64,000 nucleotides of DNA from Amorphophallus konjac (lineage: Eukaryota > Streptophyta > Magnoliopsida > Alismatales > Araceae), in NCBI GenBank assembly GCA_022559845.1, contig CM040126.1, positions 119,946,886 through 120,010,885 on the forward strand. The letters run 5' to 3'. Position 1 is the first letter of the stretch; every line of letters starts with the position of its first letter. The position numbers were made by a program, and so were the translations under genes. Below the pieces are notes generated by a model. That model saw only the letters and a list, made by a program, of their open reading frames with translations, ran no database searches and was not told the DNA's origin. Below are positions 10,323-20,749 of this stretch, one piece after another.

Positions 10323-11077
10323 TGTTATGACCGCTAAATGGGCACTAGCCAATCGGGTATAATTCGAGCCCATAAGACTCAACGGGCCGAAAATCTGGAC
10401 GGATTAATTAAGAATCCTTAGAAAACTCGTAACTTACCATAGGAAGATCAGAAAAGGATGAAACTAGGCTTGTTAGAAAACTTAGGCCCTTAGCCCAAAC
10501 TCCTTTGTTGGGGAGGAAGCCCAATTCGCACCAGAACTTGGGCCCAGAGCCCTTTGGCAGACAATTGTCATGAAGGGGTGTGATTGTTGGGGAAATTCAA
10601 AGGTAATTAATGGAAAATTAATAACTTCTCATGTGGTTAATGAAATGACCTGAAACTAAGGCCAAAATTTCAAGTAGGATGTTAGCTACAACTTCTATGA
10701 TGGGGTCGAGGCCCAATGAGGACTGGATAATAAAGTTGTGCCTAGATTATCTCGGGCTACCGAAGGGTCACGACTGAAACAGAGGAGAAATAACATTAAT
10801 ATTGCGAAAATCATAACTCACGCTAGAGTTTATGAAATTTGATGAAACCGTGACTGAAAGTTACATCTAGAGGTTCTCTTTATTTCATATGAAGATAGCC
10901 CAACCTAAATCTGAACAAAAAAGTACGCCCATTCATATCTTTGACCGGATAGACGAAGGGTCACCTCTGTTCAAACCGAAAGGATGCTTAGCATTAACCT
11001 TCCCTAAACCATCGACCTTGGGAAGCAGGTGGGAGCCTACTGGGTCGTAAGAGAACCTTGGGATACTTGAAAGAAAC

Positions 11078-11087
11078 TATAAAAGGA
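11078..11087 (+). promoter_or_regulatory. TATA box, Tekay 3' LTR
   Basis: CTATAAAAGG, matching 3188-3197. Confidence 0.65.
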
Positions 11088-11532
11088 AGGGGGTGTCATA
11101 GGTGGTCAGCCTTTTAGCAACACTAATCTTCCATTTTCTGCCACCTACGGTTTCCCTTTGGTAAAGAAGAGAGGTGAGGGACCTGGGCATTTCGTAGAAG
11201 GGTGAACCTACAGCGAAGTCTTGGGAGGGTCTGGGGTGTAGATCTCATCCCCGAATCGAAAGGGGTAAAGCTGAGGAGGATCTAGGGTGTGGATATTATC
11301 CCCGGATTATCGATTAGCATATCAAAGGTAGGCACCTAACCTCAAACTTTAGGGGTCAACAATGCATTAGAACGGTTTTAAATATATTTTATACACTTTA
11401 AAGAGGTATTAAGGGCACGTGGGGACCACCACCATGTTCATTTTGGTTTTTAGTTTCATCAAGTTTTGGGCTTCCACGAGTTACCCCTGTGTCTCTAAGG
11501 ATTTGCACAGCCCCTGGGAAGGTCAGCCTTTG

Positions 11533-12295
11533 AGGCAAGGTCTGTGCATATTTCATGTTGATCATGGCAAGGCCTGTACATATTTCATATGGTTCATAGC
11601 AAGGTATGTGCATATTTCATGTTGATCATGGCAAGGCCAGTACATATTTCATATGGTTCATAGCAAGGTCTGTGCATGTTTAATGTTGATCATGGCAAGG
11701 TCTGTGCATAGTTCCTAATATTCATAGTGAGGTCGGTGCAGGTTTTCCCTAGGCCATAGTGAGGTCGGTGCATGTTTTGGTCCAAGCATAACTAAGGTCG
11801 GTGCATGTTTGGTCCAAGCATAACTAAGGTCGGTGCACATTTGGTCCATGCATAGGTAAGGTCAATGCATGTTTGGTCCAAGCATAACTAAGGTAGGTGC
11901 ACATTTGGTCCATGCATAGGTAAGGTCGGTGCATGTTTTGGTCCAAGCGTAACTAAGGTCGGTGCATGTTTGGTCCAAGCATAACTAAGGTCAGTGCATG
12001 TTTGGTCCATGCATAGATAAGGTCGGTGCATGTTTTGGTCCAAGCATGACTAAGGTCGGTGCATGTTTGGTCCAAGCATAACTAAGGTCGGTGCACATTT
12101 GGTCAATGCATAGGTAAGGTCGGTGCATGTTTGGTCCAAGCATAACTAAGGTCGGTGCATATTTGGTCCATGCATAGGCAAGGTCGGTGCATGTTTGGTC
12201 CAAGCATAACTAAGGTCGGTGCACATTTGGCCCATGCATAGGTAAGGTCGGTGCATGTTTTGGTCCAAGCATAACTAAGGTCGGTGCACCTGTGG
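11533..12295 (+). repeat. Tandem arrays AAGGTC(T/G)GTGCA in Tekay 3' LTR
   Basis: Same two arrays as in the 5' LTR: AAGGTCTGTGCATATTTC units to about 11725, then AAGGTCGGTGCATGTTTGG and AAGGTCGGTGCACATTTGG units to about 12290. Unit number and order differ from the 5' copy, which indicates unequal exchange or slippage since insertion. Confidence 0.93.
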
Positions 12296-12712
12296 GTCTG
12301 TCCAGATTTCCAGAAACACATAAAAGGAGAGTTTTGAAAGGGCATTTTATTTCGTAAAAATCTGAAAAATTAGAAAATGGTATAAGGATAAGTTAGTAAC
12401 CCACTGTAAAGGTTTCATGTACCCAGAATTTCAGATATAAGTCATTGTTTATGCATGTGTAACCTAGAAGGATGAACATGTACTTTCATATAGTAACTTG
12501 AACATGACTACAGGTGTGTTTAGCCATCTTAAACTATTTGCAGCATATCTATGAGCATGAGTAACTCATTAGAAGAATGACTATGAGTATGTTTAGCCCC
12601 TTAAAATCATGAAAATTATGAGCATCATGCTAGTAATATCAAGTAAGAATATGTATGCCATGAAGGGAAAACTGCAACATTCTGTGAGGTTGGACTTTGG
12701 TCCCTTCTGCAG

Positions 12713-12858
12713 GATGGCGATACGTAACGCCACGGAAGTAAAAGATCCTAGGGGATGGCGATACGTAACGCCCTGGTTTAAAACCCTATTGATTTAGTCT
12801 TCGATCCCATTGTGGGGCGGCCTTTGTGGGACGGCGATACGTAACGCCACTGGGCCAC
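12713..12858 (+). repeat. Three GGCGATACGTAACGCC hairpin units, Tekay 3' LTR
   Basis: Units at about 12715, 12754 and 12831. Here the third unit has the regular GGCG/CGCC arms, whereas the 5' LTR has the doubly changed GACG/CGTC pair. Confidence 0.85.
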
Positions 12859-13578
12859 AAGAATCTAGGTGGGAGTTCGCTCTCGGGTCTGCGTAGTACT
12901 CTTTCGTTCGTTATGTGTGTGGGTCTCCTGTGTTTGCTGCAGCTGTCCGGTTCCATGAATGACAATAATATGAACTCTCATAAAATATGATAATGGGTAA
13001 TTGTTCTTGTGCTGGGGTCTTGCTGCATGCATGGGTGTTTATACACTAGTTAAATAATCTGTACTTTCTTTATTTGAGTTATTTTAAGTAGATGATATTA
13101 AATGAACTATGCTACAGTTAACATCTGAAAAATACATATAAATGATTATATAGATGCAAGTTAACCCCAGTTTCTTTAGGATGCCTATTGAGCTTCACAC
13201 TCACCCTTGTGACACACATTTTTCAGGAAATATAGAGGAGGAGGTTGAGGTGGAGGCAGCAGCAGAGGAATAGAGTTAGCACAGTCCGTCTGGGTATGCT
13301 ACGGTTGAATGTTTTGCTATATGTAGGGGTGTGGGGTGGAAAGCCCATGTGGGCTCATGTGTAATCTTGGGCATGAACCTGTTCTCTTTTTGGAGATTAT
13401 GAATGGTTGAGATGCTTACCTACATTTCTTGTAACCTGTGGTTTCTCTCTCATGTGAATGTATGCATGTTACATACTATTGTGCTTCTGCGATACGTACG
13501 AAGTGATTGCTTTGGAGTCCGATAAAAAGGAAAAAAATAATCCCCAAAAATTTGGGGATCGGATCCCGGGGCGTTACA

Positions 13579-13583
13579 GCTAC
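13579..13583. repeat. Target-site duplication GCTAC (right copy)
   Basis: Matches 2403-2407. Confidence 0.95.
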
Positions 13584-15534
13584 CTCTTTTAGCGATCCTT
13601 CCTTGACCGCTTTTGGCCCTCTGTGTACAGGTAAATCATTGTTGATTTGTGCATTTTCTGTTGATTATTCAGCATGATTCTAATGCTAGAAACACATGTA
13701 ATAGTTAGGGTTTAAGAAAGAATGTTAAAGGATCTAAGTTTATGCACCTCTTTCCCCTTTGACTATCATTATTTCTCATGATTGACCTTGCAAACAAGTG
13801 GAGTTAAACGTAGTTGACCTACTCTCAACCTTCATAAATCTTGTAGTATATCACTGTTACTGTTTAAAATTGCTAGGCTTGCTTGAGGGCCACGCCGCCC
13901 CGGTGGTGTTGGCTCACCATTTACTCTGTTTTCCGTGTTTTTCACACTTCAATCTTGTGATAGTTGGGATTCTCTGCCGGATACTCCTTCTGTCAGACTA
14001 GGACCGCTATCATGAGGCCTCCGAAAGACCCCGTGAGCCTGGGATTCCCACTAGGACGTCGGGCGGGTTGTACCACCAAAGCCTGAACCCAAAGATTCGA
14101 TCGAATTTTATTTCTTGGGCAGTCCACGTTGTGCTATTCTGCCTAGTCCTGTCCAAAACGCGGCGTTACTAGGACCGCTACTAGACAGTAGCAGTCAGGC
14201 CATGACCGCGTTCGTTTTCCTGATCTGGCCGGTGCGCCAAGGTTGTCCAGTCACCTGGGCCTTGCTCAAGGTCGACTCGATCCTGTTGAGGTCGACTTAT
14301 GTCACCTTAATTGGCCAGGGTTATGTAGACTGAGCTTTGTTATAGCCCAGCCATGACCCAGGTCGATTGAGTACCTTGATTAAGTCAACTGAGCTTCCTG
14401 TTTTATTCAACCTAGTAGCGGTTCTGAGCTGACCGTGTCTTCATCCAGTGTTCCAAAATTTTGATTTTTCGTTGGTTTTTTTCTTTTCACATGTTAACCC
14501 AGTATAGCCACGTCAGGCTATAGTCCCTCGAGATTTTGACCTCGTTAGGTCTATTTCTTCACTTTAAAGTCATTTTGTTAAATGACTCTCCTTCGATTAA
14601 TGAGTTTATTGTTGAACTCCTAGAGAAATCCATATTCCTACGCATCTTATCTTGACTACATAGCTTGACCTTGGAACTCTTGGCCATTAAATTTTGTGGT
14701 TGTCTAGATTTCGTGGGATCTCTAATCCAACCCTCAATGCCAACGCACCATAAGGGGCCCGGTCTGGTCCTGGGGAGAGCACCCGAAAAGTTCTAGTGCC
14801 CATGAGAGTTTTAATGACATGGGGAGGCATTGCCGTGAAGTACTATCTAGCGTGTTGAGTCTACGACATTCCACATCCTCGTGAAACTTTGTTATACATG
14901 CGTGAATTTCATGAAGTACTTGTTTGACTTGACTTGATAAATGGCCATTCACATGAAAGTTCTAGTTACTTGCTCTTGATATCTCGACTTGCACTATCTT
15001 AATTCCATTTAATTGTCAATTATCTTCTGTTAATATTGTTTACTTAGTCCACTTTATTTGTGTTTTATGCATCATTCATGCATATTCATGATATGGTTAA
15101 TTATTTAAATTCTGCCTGGCGATAGAGTGTAAACTCTACTGAGCTTCTTGCTCACTCCCGACTTTAACTTTTTTTAGGTAATTCGGTGATCGACGCGTAT
15201 GAAATTGGGAACGGGCCAGTGTGATCAAGTGAACCTGGAGCTTAGATGCCCGAGTCTTCTTTTCTCTATTTTACTTGAGTCTAGTTAGTGTAGTGAGTCG
15301 TGTTCATTTCCCTTTTTCTTTATTTTCTTTTATTGAGTCCATTATTATAAGTTGAGTCAAATTGAAATTTAAAATTTTTGATATCAATAAAAAATTATTT
15401 TTTTTGTTAAAACATGGCCTCCTTATATCTTTGGTGTTGTTTTACATGTTGGTTGGTTTGCTCTAATTATTCATGACTGTATCGCTGTCGCGTTCCGAGC
15501 ATGTCTTCCGCTGCTATCGGTTCGAGGCGTGACA
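13584..15534 (+). mobile_element. Element O 3' LTR, second part
   Basis: Continuation of the LTR from 2407. It holds further GACCGCT inverted repeats (GCTACT at 14177-14182 pairs with AGTAGC at 14187-14192; GCGGTT and GACCGT near 14407-14430). Two blocks are shared with LTRs Z and N: GACGTCGGGCGGGTTGTACC near 14060 and a GGTCTGG/GAGCACCCGAAA block near 14760-14800. An acceptor-like TTTTTTTAG|GT lies at 15177/15178 after the wording CTACTGAGCTTCTTGCTCAC. It ends TTCGAGGCGTGACA at 15534. No gene is present. Confidence 0.9.
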
Positions 15535-17243
15535 CCAGGGGTCCTGGTGGCCGCCCAAGGATAAAACCCCACTAGGTGGCCAAAGGTCTGGCCTCCTAGG
15601 TGTCTGGGCGGCTAGGGTGATGGCAGCCCATACCTGTGCTGGGCGGCCACTGGTTGGGCCGCCCAAGCAAAAGCCCATTGTGCTGGGCGGCCAACCTTCT
15701 GGTTGCCCAGGCCTGCTAGGCGGCCAGGGTGTTGGCCGCCCATGCCACAGTGTGGCGGCCACCACTGTGGCCGCCCAGACCTCTGGGCGGCCAGTAGGTT
15801 GGCCGCCCAGACCCAGTGAACCAGAAAATATGTTTACCCACGTTTCGCACAAGAGATGGTTCCAGTCTGTGTCGATTGCATCGGTAGTCCATAGATTAGC
15901 TACCTAGTCAGAGGTTCTAGGGTTTTGTGTTATATCTAAAGCGGCCTTGTGATACGTTATTCGTGTATAATGATTTGTGCGAACCGGTGGTACTCTGGTG
16001 GTTTTCACTGTTACGGTGAGTTCTCACTTTCAGTGATCCTACCCACTAGACGTAGCTGACCTGGGCACGTCGTTGCTTACCCACCAGGGAGTGGTGGAGG
16101 CTTATCCGGAGTAGATGGTTTTTAAGCTGGTTACCGTAGGGCCCCTTGCCTGTGCAGCTTGAGTCCGGATGGAGGGAAAACTTCCTAGAGGATCCAACCT
16201 AGAGCAGACGGTTTGTGTGTGCACACGTAGTTGGGGGTGGAGTACGCGTGCTGACGTGCGTGACCCCGACTAGTCCTTGTTCTGTGGTACTGTGTACTGT
16301 GTCTCAATTTCCGCCTGGGGTGAGTACGGAGACACTTGAGGCTGCGGTATAAGTCATCGGAGGATGCGTCTGGTCTCGTTGCTTGTGGGGTAGTACTTCT
16401 ATCACTTGAGAGGTTTCTCGGCGCTTGTTTCTGCCTAGTGTGGTTTAGTGTTTTGGCGGCTCGTTGTCCTGGTTACCCGTGACTGAGACGAGGTTTCCTT
16501 GCTGCCCGTGAGATTCTTGTTTCGACAGCGTAGCCCTATTCCCTCATCTCTGACCGAGGGTTGTCCTTGGTAGCTCGGTCCTTGTGCACTGTAGGGGAGA
16601 TTTCCAGAGACAGGTTATTATGGTCCGGTCTTCTGTGGTCTATGCTGCGAGGATTAGCCTCAGCTTAGTTTATGTTGCTACTCGAGGCATCCCACCGTTT
16701 GCAGGTTTTCGACAGTTACTGGCTTGATGCAGTTGTGGTGTGTCTGTAGGGCGTCTTCTTTTGCCTTACTATATTTCCTGCTTTACTATTCTTTATATTT
16801 TATTACTTGCTACTCTATTTATTTTGTGTTGTTGTGGTGGGGATCCGCGGGACCCCTACTGAGAAAATGAGATGAGGCTCACCCCTTTTCGTTTCAGGTC
16901 AGCGTGCCTCCTCATTGTTGGAGGCCTTAAGCAGCGTTTGGGAGTCCTAGCGTCGCCAGCTTGTGTTAATCGGGGTATGCCCCTGAGGCTGTGTACTTTT
17001 CTTTTGTTGCACTGTACCTTTGCAACTTGTGTATATCTGGACTGGTGATTGTGTAAAATGTGTAAATCTCTTTATATATATGTAAATTTTAATTTCAGCA
17101 CTTTGATTTCTTACTTTTATTTTAGATTTTTGTACACTCCCGTGACACCTTTTAACCCTTCCGAGCTTCCCAGCTCGTGGGTGGCGGCATAGGATCCGAG
17201 TGATATTGGGTTTGACCCGGTATCCGGATCTTGGGTCGTTACA
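15535..17243 (+). mobile_element. LTR Y, 3' part (related to LTR W and the LARD LTR)
   Basis: Ends GGGTCGTTACA at 17243, closely like the LARD LTR terminus in reverse (TGTAACGACCCGG). It shares with W and LARD the blocks GTTTTTAAGCTGGTT, TGTGTGCACACGT and GACTAGT-CTTGTTCTG, then CCCTACTGAG and GGCTCACCCC before an acceptor TTCGTTTCAG|G at about 16898. Its start was cut off by insertion of O (5' side outside the window). No primer site follows, so it is a solo or 3' LTR. Confidence 0.75.
15572..15810 (+). repeat. GGCGGCC/GGCCGCC hairpin array in LTR Y
   Basis: Seven successive inverted repeats with arms of about 5-12 bp and loops of 5-9. Clear units: 15637-15669 (TGCTGGGCGGCC against GGCCGCCCAAGCA, one bulged A), 15684-15709 (TGGGCGGCCA against TGGTTGCCCA, two G.U pairs), 15719-15740 and 15754-15775 (GGCGGCCA/TGGCCGCC), and 15783-15810 (CTGGGCGGCCA/TGGCCGCCCAG, 11 perfect pairs). 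Loops differ from unit to unit. Confidence 0.93.
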
Positions 17244-18027
17244 AGCCATAAACTACCATTTGGGAGTGTAGGATCTAAGTGCTATCCGGGACAAAGTACT
17301 ACGTTATGAGAGCCACCTCTTAAGATCGGAATGACGTAAAGTGCTATATGACGAGAGCCACCTCTTGAGCTTGTAGGGGTGACCTCTAGAGTCCTCCATA
17401 ACTAAATGTCTAGTTGTGTGCTATACTACCCTTCATAACATTTTTTTAAAACTCGGATTGGCCATTTATAAATGAATTGTTCTATAATTTACATGAGACT
17501 TTGGGTCCACGTGAACACTCAATGCCTGGCAATTTTGGAGCCCTGATCTGGTCTTAGGCGAGCAAAGCTTGAAAGTATTTATGCCCCAGGGAGTTGAATG
17601 ATCAAGGGTGGTATTGCACCTACTAACATGCAAGATTGAACTAGACAATTCACTTGTTATATGCTTGACTCGTTATATGCTTGACTCCATGTACATGACA
17701 TTTTTGACCGGGATGTGTTAATATTCTTGTTATATGGCCAAATTTATAATTCTCTACATGTTCTTAATCTTCATGCTTACACTGGAGTTATATGATATCT
17801 ATTCTTAAAATTTTTGACTTCTTGATCTTGATTACACTTGTCCCCTATTAAATTACCTATTTTATTTCTTGAGCGTACATTGTTTATTTTATGAGAATAT
17901 AGATGATTCAATATGCTAATCACTTAAAGTGGCGTGGTAAAGAGATATAAGTCCTACTGGGCTTTCTAGCTCACCCTGTATATTGTTGATAATTTTCAGG
18001 AAATTTTGAAGATGACGGGAATGGGCT
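17244..18027 (+). mobile_element. LTR X, first part
   Basis: Shares the block around CTGATCTGGTCTTAGG and CCCAGGGAGTTGAATGA with the O LTR (GGTCTGGTCCTGGGG), followed by CTACTGGGCTTTCTAGCTCACCC and an acceptor-like TTTTCAG|G near 18000. It is interrupted at 18028 by LTR Z and resumes at 30498. It belongs to the O/Z/N group of LTRs. No gene is present. Confidence 0.65.
18023..18027. repeat. Target-site duplication GGGCT (left copy) of solo LTR Z
   Basis: GGGCT flanks Z here and at 30493-30497, with the LARD insertion in between. Confidence 0.93.
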
Positions 18028-20436
18028 TGTCACGCCCCGAGTGCGGAAGATACCCGGAGACGCGTGACGAGTTTATATCAATCATGTCAATCAGAGCATT
18101 AGTGTATTAAACACAAAGATAGAGTGCGCAAAAATAAAGATAAACCCAATCCTTTATTCAATCACGACCTTAAAAGGTACTTCTATTACAATTCAATTGC
18201 TGAAAGTGCTAAGACTCAATAAAAGAAAAGTACAATGGTTGACTTAAGAAATTTTGAAAGATAGGACTAGTAGACGCTTGGATAAATAGAGAGCTCTAAT
18301 CTCTTCACTCTTGACCTTCCCCATCTGAGTGAGTCTCGTCATCGGTCTTACCTGAAAGGTAGGGAAAAATACTGAATGAGCGAACGCTCAGTAGGAATTA
18401 TATCTCAAGAACTAGCAATTGGTTTAAGTAATTACATGTTTCATGAATGCAATAAAGCTATGCATGTTTGCGTAAAACGACAAGAGAGAGAGAGAGAGAG
18501 TATAACAAGAGGTAATCGAGTAAACTAACATGTCTTTCAAAAACTTATATCAATGAATGTCAAGATATTCAAGCAAGTATATTCATCATGTCATGTCAGG
18601 AATTGGCTATCACGTTTCAAGCAAGTATATAAATACCCTTTTTCGGGCCACGCAAGTCATGTCATGTCAAGTACGAGATTTGTGGAATGTCTTAATCAAG
18701 CTAGTCATGCACTTCGGTACAATGCCATACCGTGATCATTACAACTCCCATGGGCACTAGTCCTTTCGGGTGCTCCTCCCAGGACCTGATCGGGCCCTAT
18801 ATGCGTAGGCATTGGTCATGTATTTTCGACATCCACTAAAGTATAGCCAATATGGAGTTTCAAGGAACAAACTTGTATAACTTAAGGTAGATAGCATTTC
18901 AAGGATTTGAACACGTAGTATCATGACGATAGTAATGGTATAATCACGATTACCGATAAAACTAGGTGGAATTGGTTCCCTATCTTGGGCGCCATGACAA
19001 TAAGAGTAAGCGCCCACATGAAGATGGTCGCTCGTTCTTAAGCTAGATAGAATTGAGGTCCACAAGTATGGCACCTAATCACAAGGTCACTAATGGCATG
19101 GTTTCCCATTCCATTAATTCATGGATATTCTCATGACATCATCATCATGAATGTCATAAGGGCCGGTTTTACCATGTTTCTTTAGAGTGACATGGCAATC
19201 AAGTAGTATTATGGGTTTTTATGGTACAACCAGCTCGGCTGCTTTGAGGGAATCCAAAGCGTGCGGAGTCTTGCGGAGGCCTCTATGATAAAGTCACCGG
19301 TCCGAGGAATGGAATGTCCCGCGGAGAGTTCATCTATCACCGAGAATTTGGGGCAATCGATAAAACGTCGATAAACGTGGGACTATACTCACGGATTGGA
19401 ATATAGTGCCAGATATATATATATATATATAAGTATATAAATCCACGGTTCACAGGAAAAATCATAGGAAAATAACAAGATAGGAAATTGGCGCCTTAGC
19501 CAAAGTCTTCATTTAAAGAATTGACGCCTTTGTCTGGGTCGCATTTCAATAATTGACGACTTCCAGAACAGTCGTCCAATTCATATTTCTGTTTGCTGAA
19601 AATAACTAAATTTCAGTATTTTAAGGAAGTGGCGACTTCCATTAAGTCTTCTATTTTGTAAATAGCGCCCTCGTCAGGGGCGTTATATATACAAGAAATG
19701 ACATGGAATGCGTCGTTAATTCTCCTTTTTACAGAATTTGCTACGAATAATAGTAATTTTCCAATAAATATTTTGATGGCAACATGTATATGGACAGGTC
19801 AAGAAAAATAGCAGGATTCTAGACATATGATCATGCATTAGATCAGCTTACTGTTTAGATAGGTATTAAATTTTTAACATGTGTATTTATTAAATCAATC
19901 GAAATTGACGACCGTTCTCCCGGGCGTCAGAAATAAAAATGGCGCCCTGGTAAGGGTCGCCTCTTTCAAAAATTTTCCAGAACTTCGTGAAAACTACATG
20001 CATGAATTAATATATATTAATATCATGATTCATGATAGTTTGGGCTACGAAATCTTGAGATAACCTACCTGTGGATTGGTTTGGTTGACAGACGTGATGA
20101 ACCTGAAGAAAATACGATACTCTGTTTCTAATAGAGTGACTGGGTTGTCAATATGGCAGTAACTCTTTTAGCCAAAACAATAGCAGCACCCCTCGGATGA
20201 GGGTGATAATAGCTTCAGCAACGCAGTAAGAAAGAAGAAGATGCTTCTTCTACGTTCTCGGCAGGAAGAAGTAGTGGCTTTCCCCTCCTTTGTAACCGGA
20301 AGAAGAGGATGACGATGAAGAACTCCACGTTCTTCAGCGAGAAGAAGTTACGGAGGTAGAACTGCTATATTCTTCACGTAGCAGCAGCAACAAGTGTTTG
20401 GAAAGAAAAGAGCCTTCAGGTTGGCTCGATGGGAGG

Positions 20437-20449
20437 GGTATTTATAGGG
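20437..20449 (-). promoter_or_regulatory. TATA box of solo LTR Z
   Basis: Reverse complement reads CCCTATAAATACC. A solo LTR keeps its promoter and could drive readthrough transcripts leftward. Confidence 0.6.
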
Positions 20450-20744
20450 TTCTGGAGACCCTATAGGGTTGGAGTTCGATTGGGAACTAAAACTTACCCA
20501 TCAGAGTCTTTATCAAATTTAAACATCACACGTATGGATCCTTTCCCCAGCTAGCATCCCTGTTCGAACTAAACAGCAACTTCGGTAAATGACGCCTCAG
20601 GTTGGGGCATTATTTTTAAAAATGACGCCTGTCAAAGGGGCCTTAAATTTATAAAATGACGTCCCACAAAGGGGCGTTAATTATTATTGCCTTTATTTGC
20701 TTATCGTAGAGATATGGTTGCCTTATTAATATATAAAAATGATG

Positions 20745-20749
20745 CCACT
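20745..20749. repeat. Target-site duplication CCACT (left copy) of LARD
   Basis: CCACT here and at 30261-30265, immediately outside the LARD LTRs. Confidence 0.95.

Larger units (their letters stand above)
2408..13578 (+). mobile_element. Complete Tekay-type Ty3/gypsy chromovirus, decayed
   Basis: An 11.17-kb element with two LTRs of 3.19 and 3.26 kb, tRNA-iMet primer site, gag, protease, RT, RNase H, integrase and chromodomain in the chromovirus order, a polypurine tract, and perfect TSDs. The integrase C-terminus reads KLSPRYIEPFEIL then a chromodomain with the YVEQPIEII block, which is characteristic of the Tekay (Del) clade. The frame is broken by at least eight stops and several 1-nt shifts. 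Most stops are TAG where Gln is expected, or TAG/TGA at Trp/Arg sites, the pattern of deaminated methylcytosine. It is not active as it stands. Confidence 0.95.
10323..13578 (+). mobile_element. Tekay 3' LTR
   Basis: Starts TGTTATGACC, ends GCGTTACA, followed by TSD GCTAC. It repeats all parts of the 5' LTR with scattered substitutions (several percent in the stretches I compared by eye) and a different arrangement of repeat units. Confidence 0.93.
18028..20749 (-). mobile_element. Solo LTR Z, main part
   Basis: On the plus strand it starts TGTCACGCCCCGAG and (after the LARD) ends GGTCTTACA at 30492, so the LTR reads TGTAAGACC to GGGGCGTGACA on the minus strand. Joined length is about 2.95 kb with perfect TSD GGGCT and no interior, hence a solo LTR left by LTR-LTR recombination. 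Minus-strand signals: TATA (CCTATAAATACC) at about 20437, donor CCACAG|GTAGGT near 20068, acceptor TACCTTTCAG|GTAAG near 18350. It carries (GA)n at about 18483-18500 and (TA)n at about 19414-19430. Confidence 0.9.
19480..20749 (-). repeat. GACGCC/GGCGTT inverted repeats in LTR Z
   Basis: Examples: TTGACGAC (19553-19560) with GTCGTCCAA (19571-19579, one bulge); ATAGCGCCC with GGGCGTTAT at 19662-19686 (nine pairs, one G.U); TGACG/CGTCA near 19908-19928; ATGACGCC and ATGACGTCCC units with GGGGCGTTA near 20590-20680. The array is split between the putative intron and the region upstream of TATA, and continues at 30266. Confidence 0.75.

Noticed and set aside
15572..15810. CRISPR-like alternation of repeat and spacer (also 22638-23436)
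   Set aside because: The arms are inverted, not direct, repeats of a fixed sequence; unit spacing is irregular, there are no cas genes, and all surrounding sequence is plant LTR retrotransposon.
15514..15907. 112- and 96-codon ORFs across the GGCGGCC array
   Set aside because: Translation of the hairpin repeats in both strands (Gly/Arg/Pro-rich), overlapping each other; no start context or domain.
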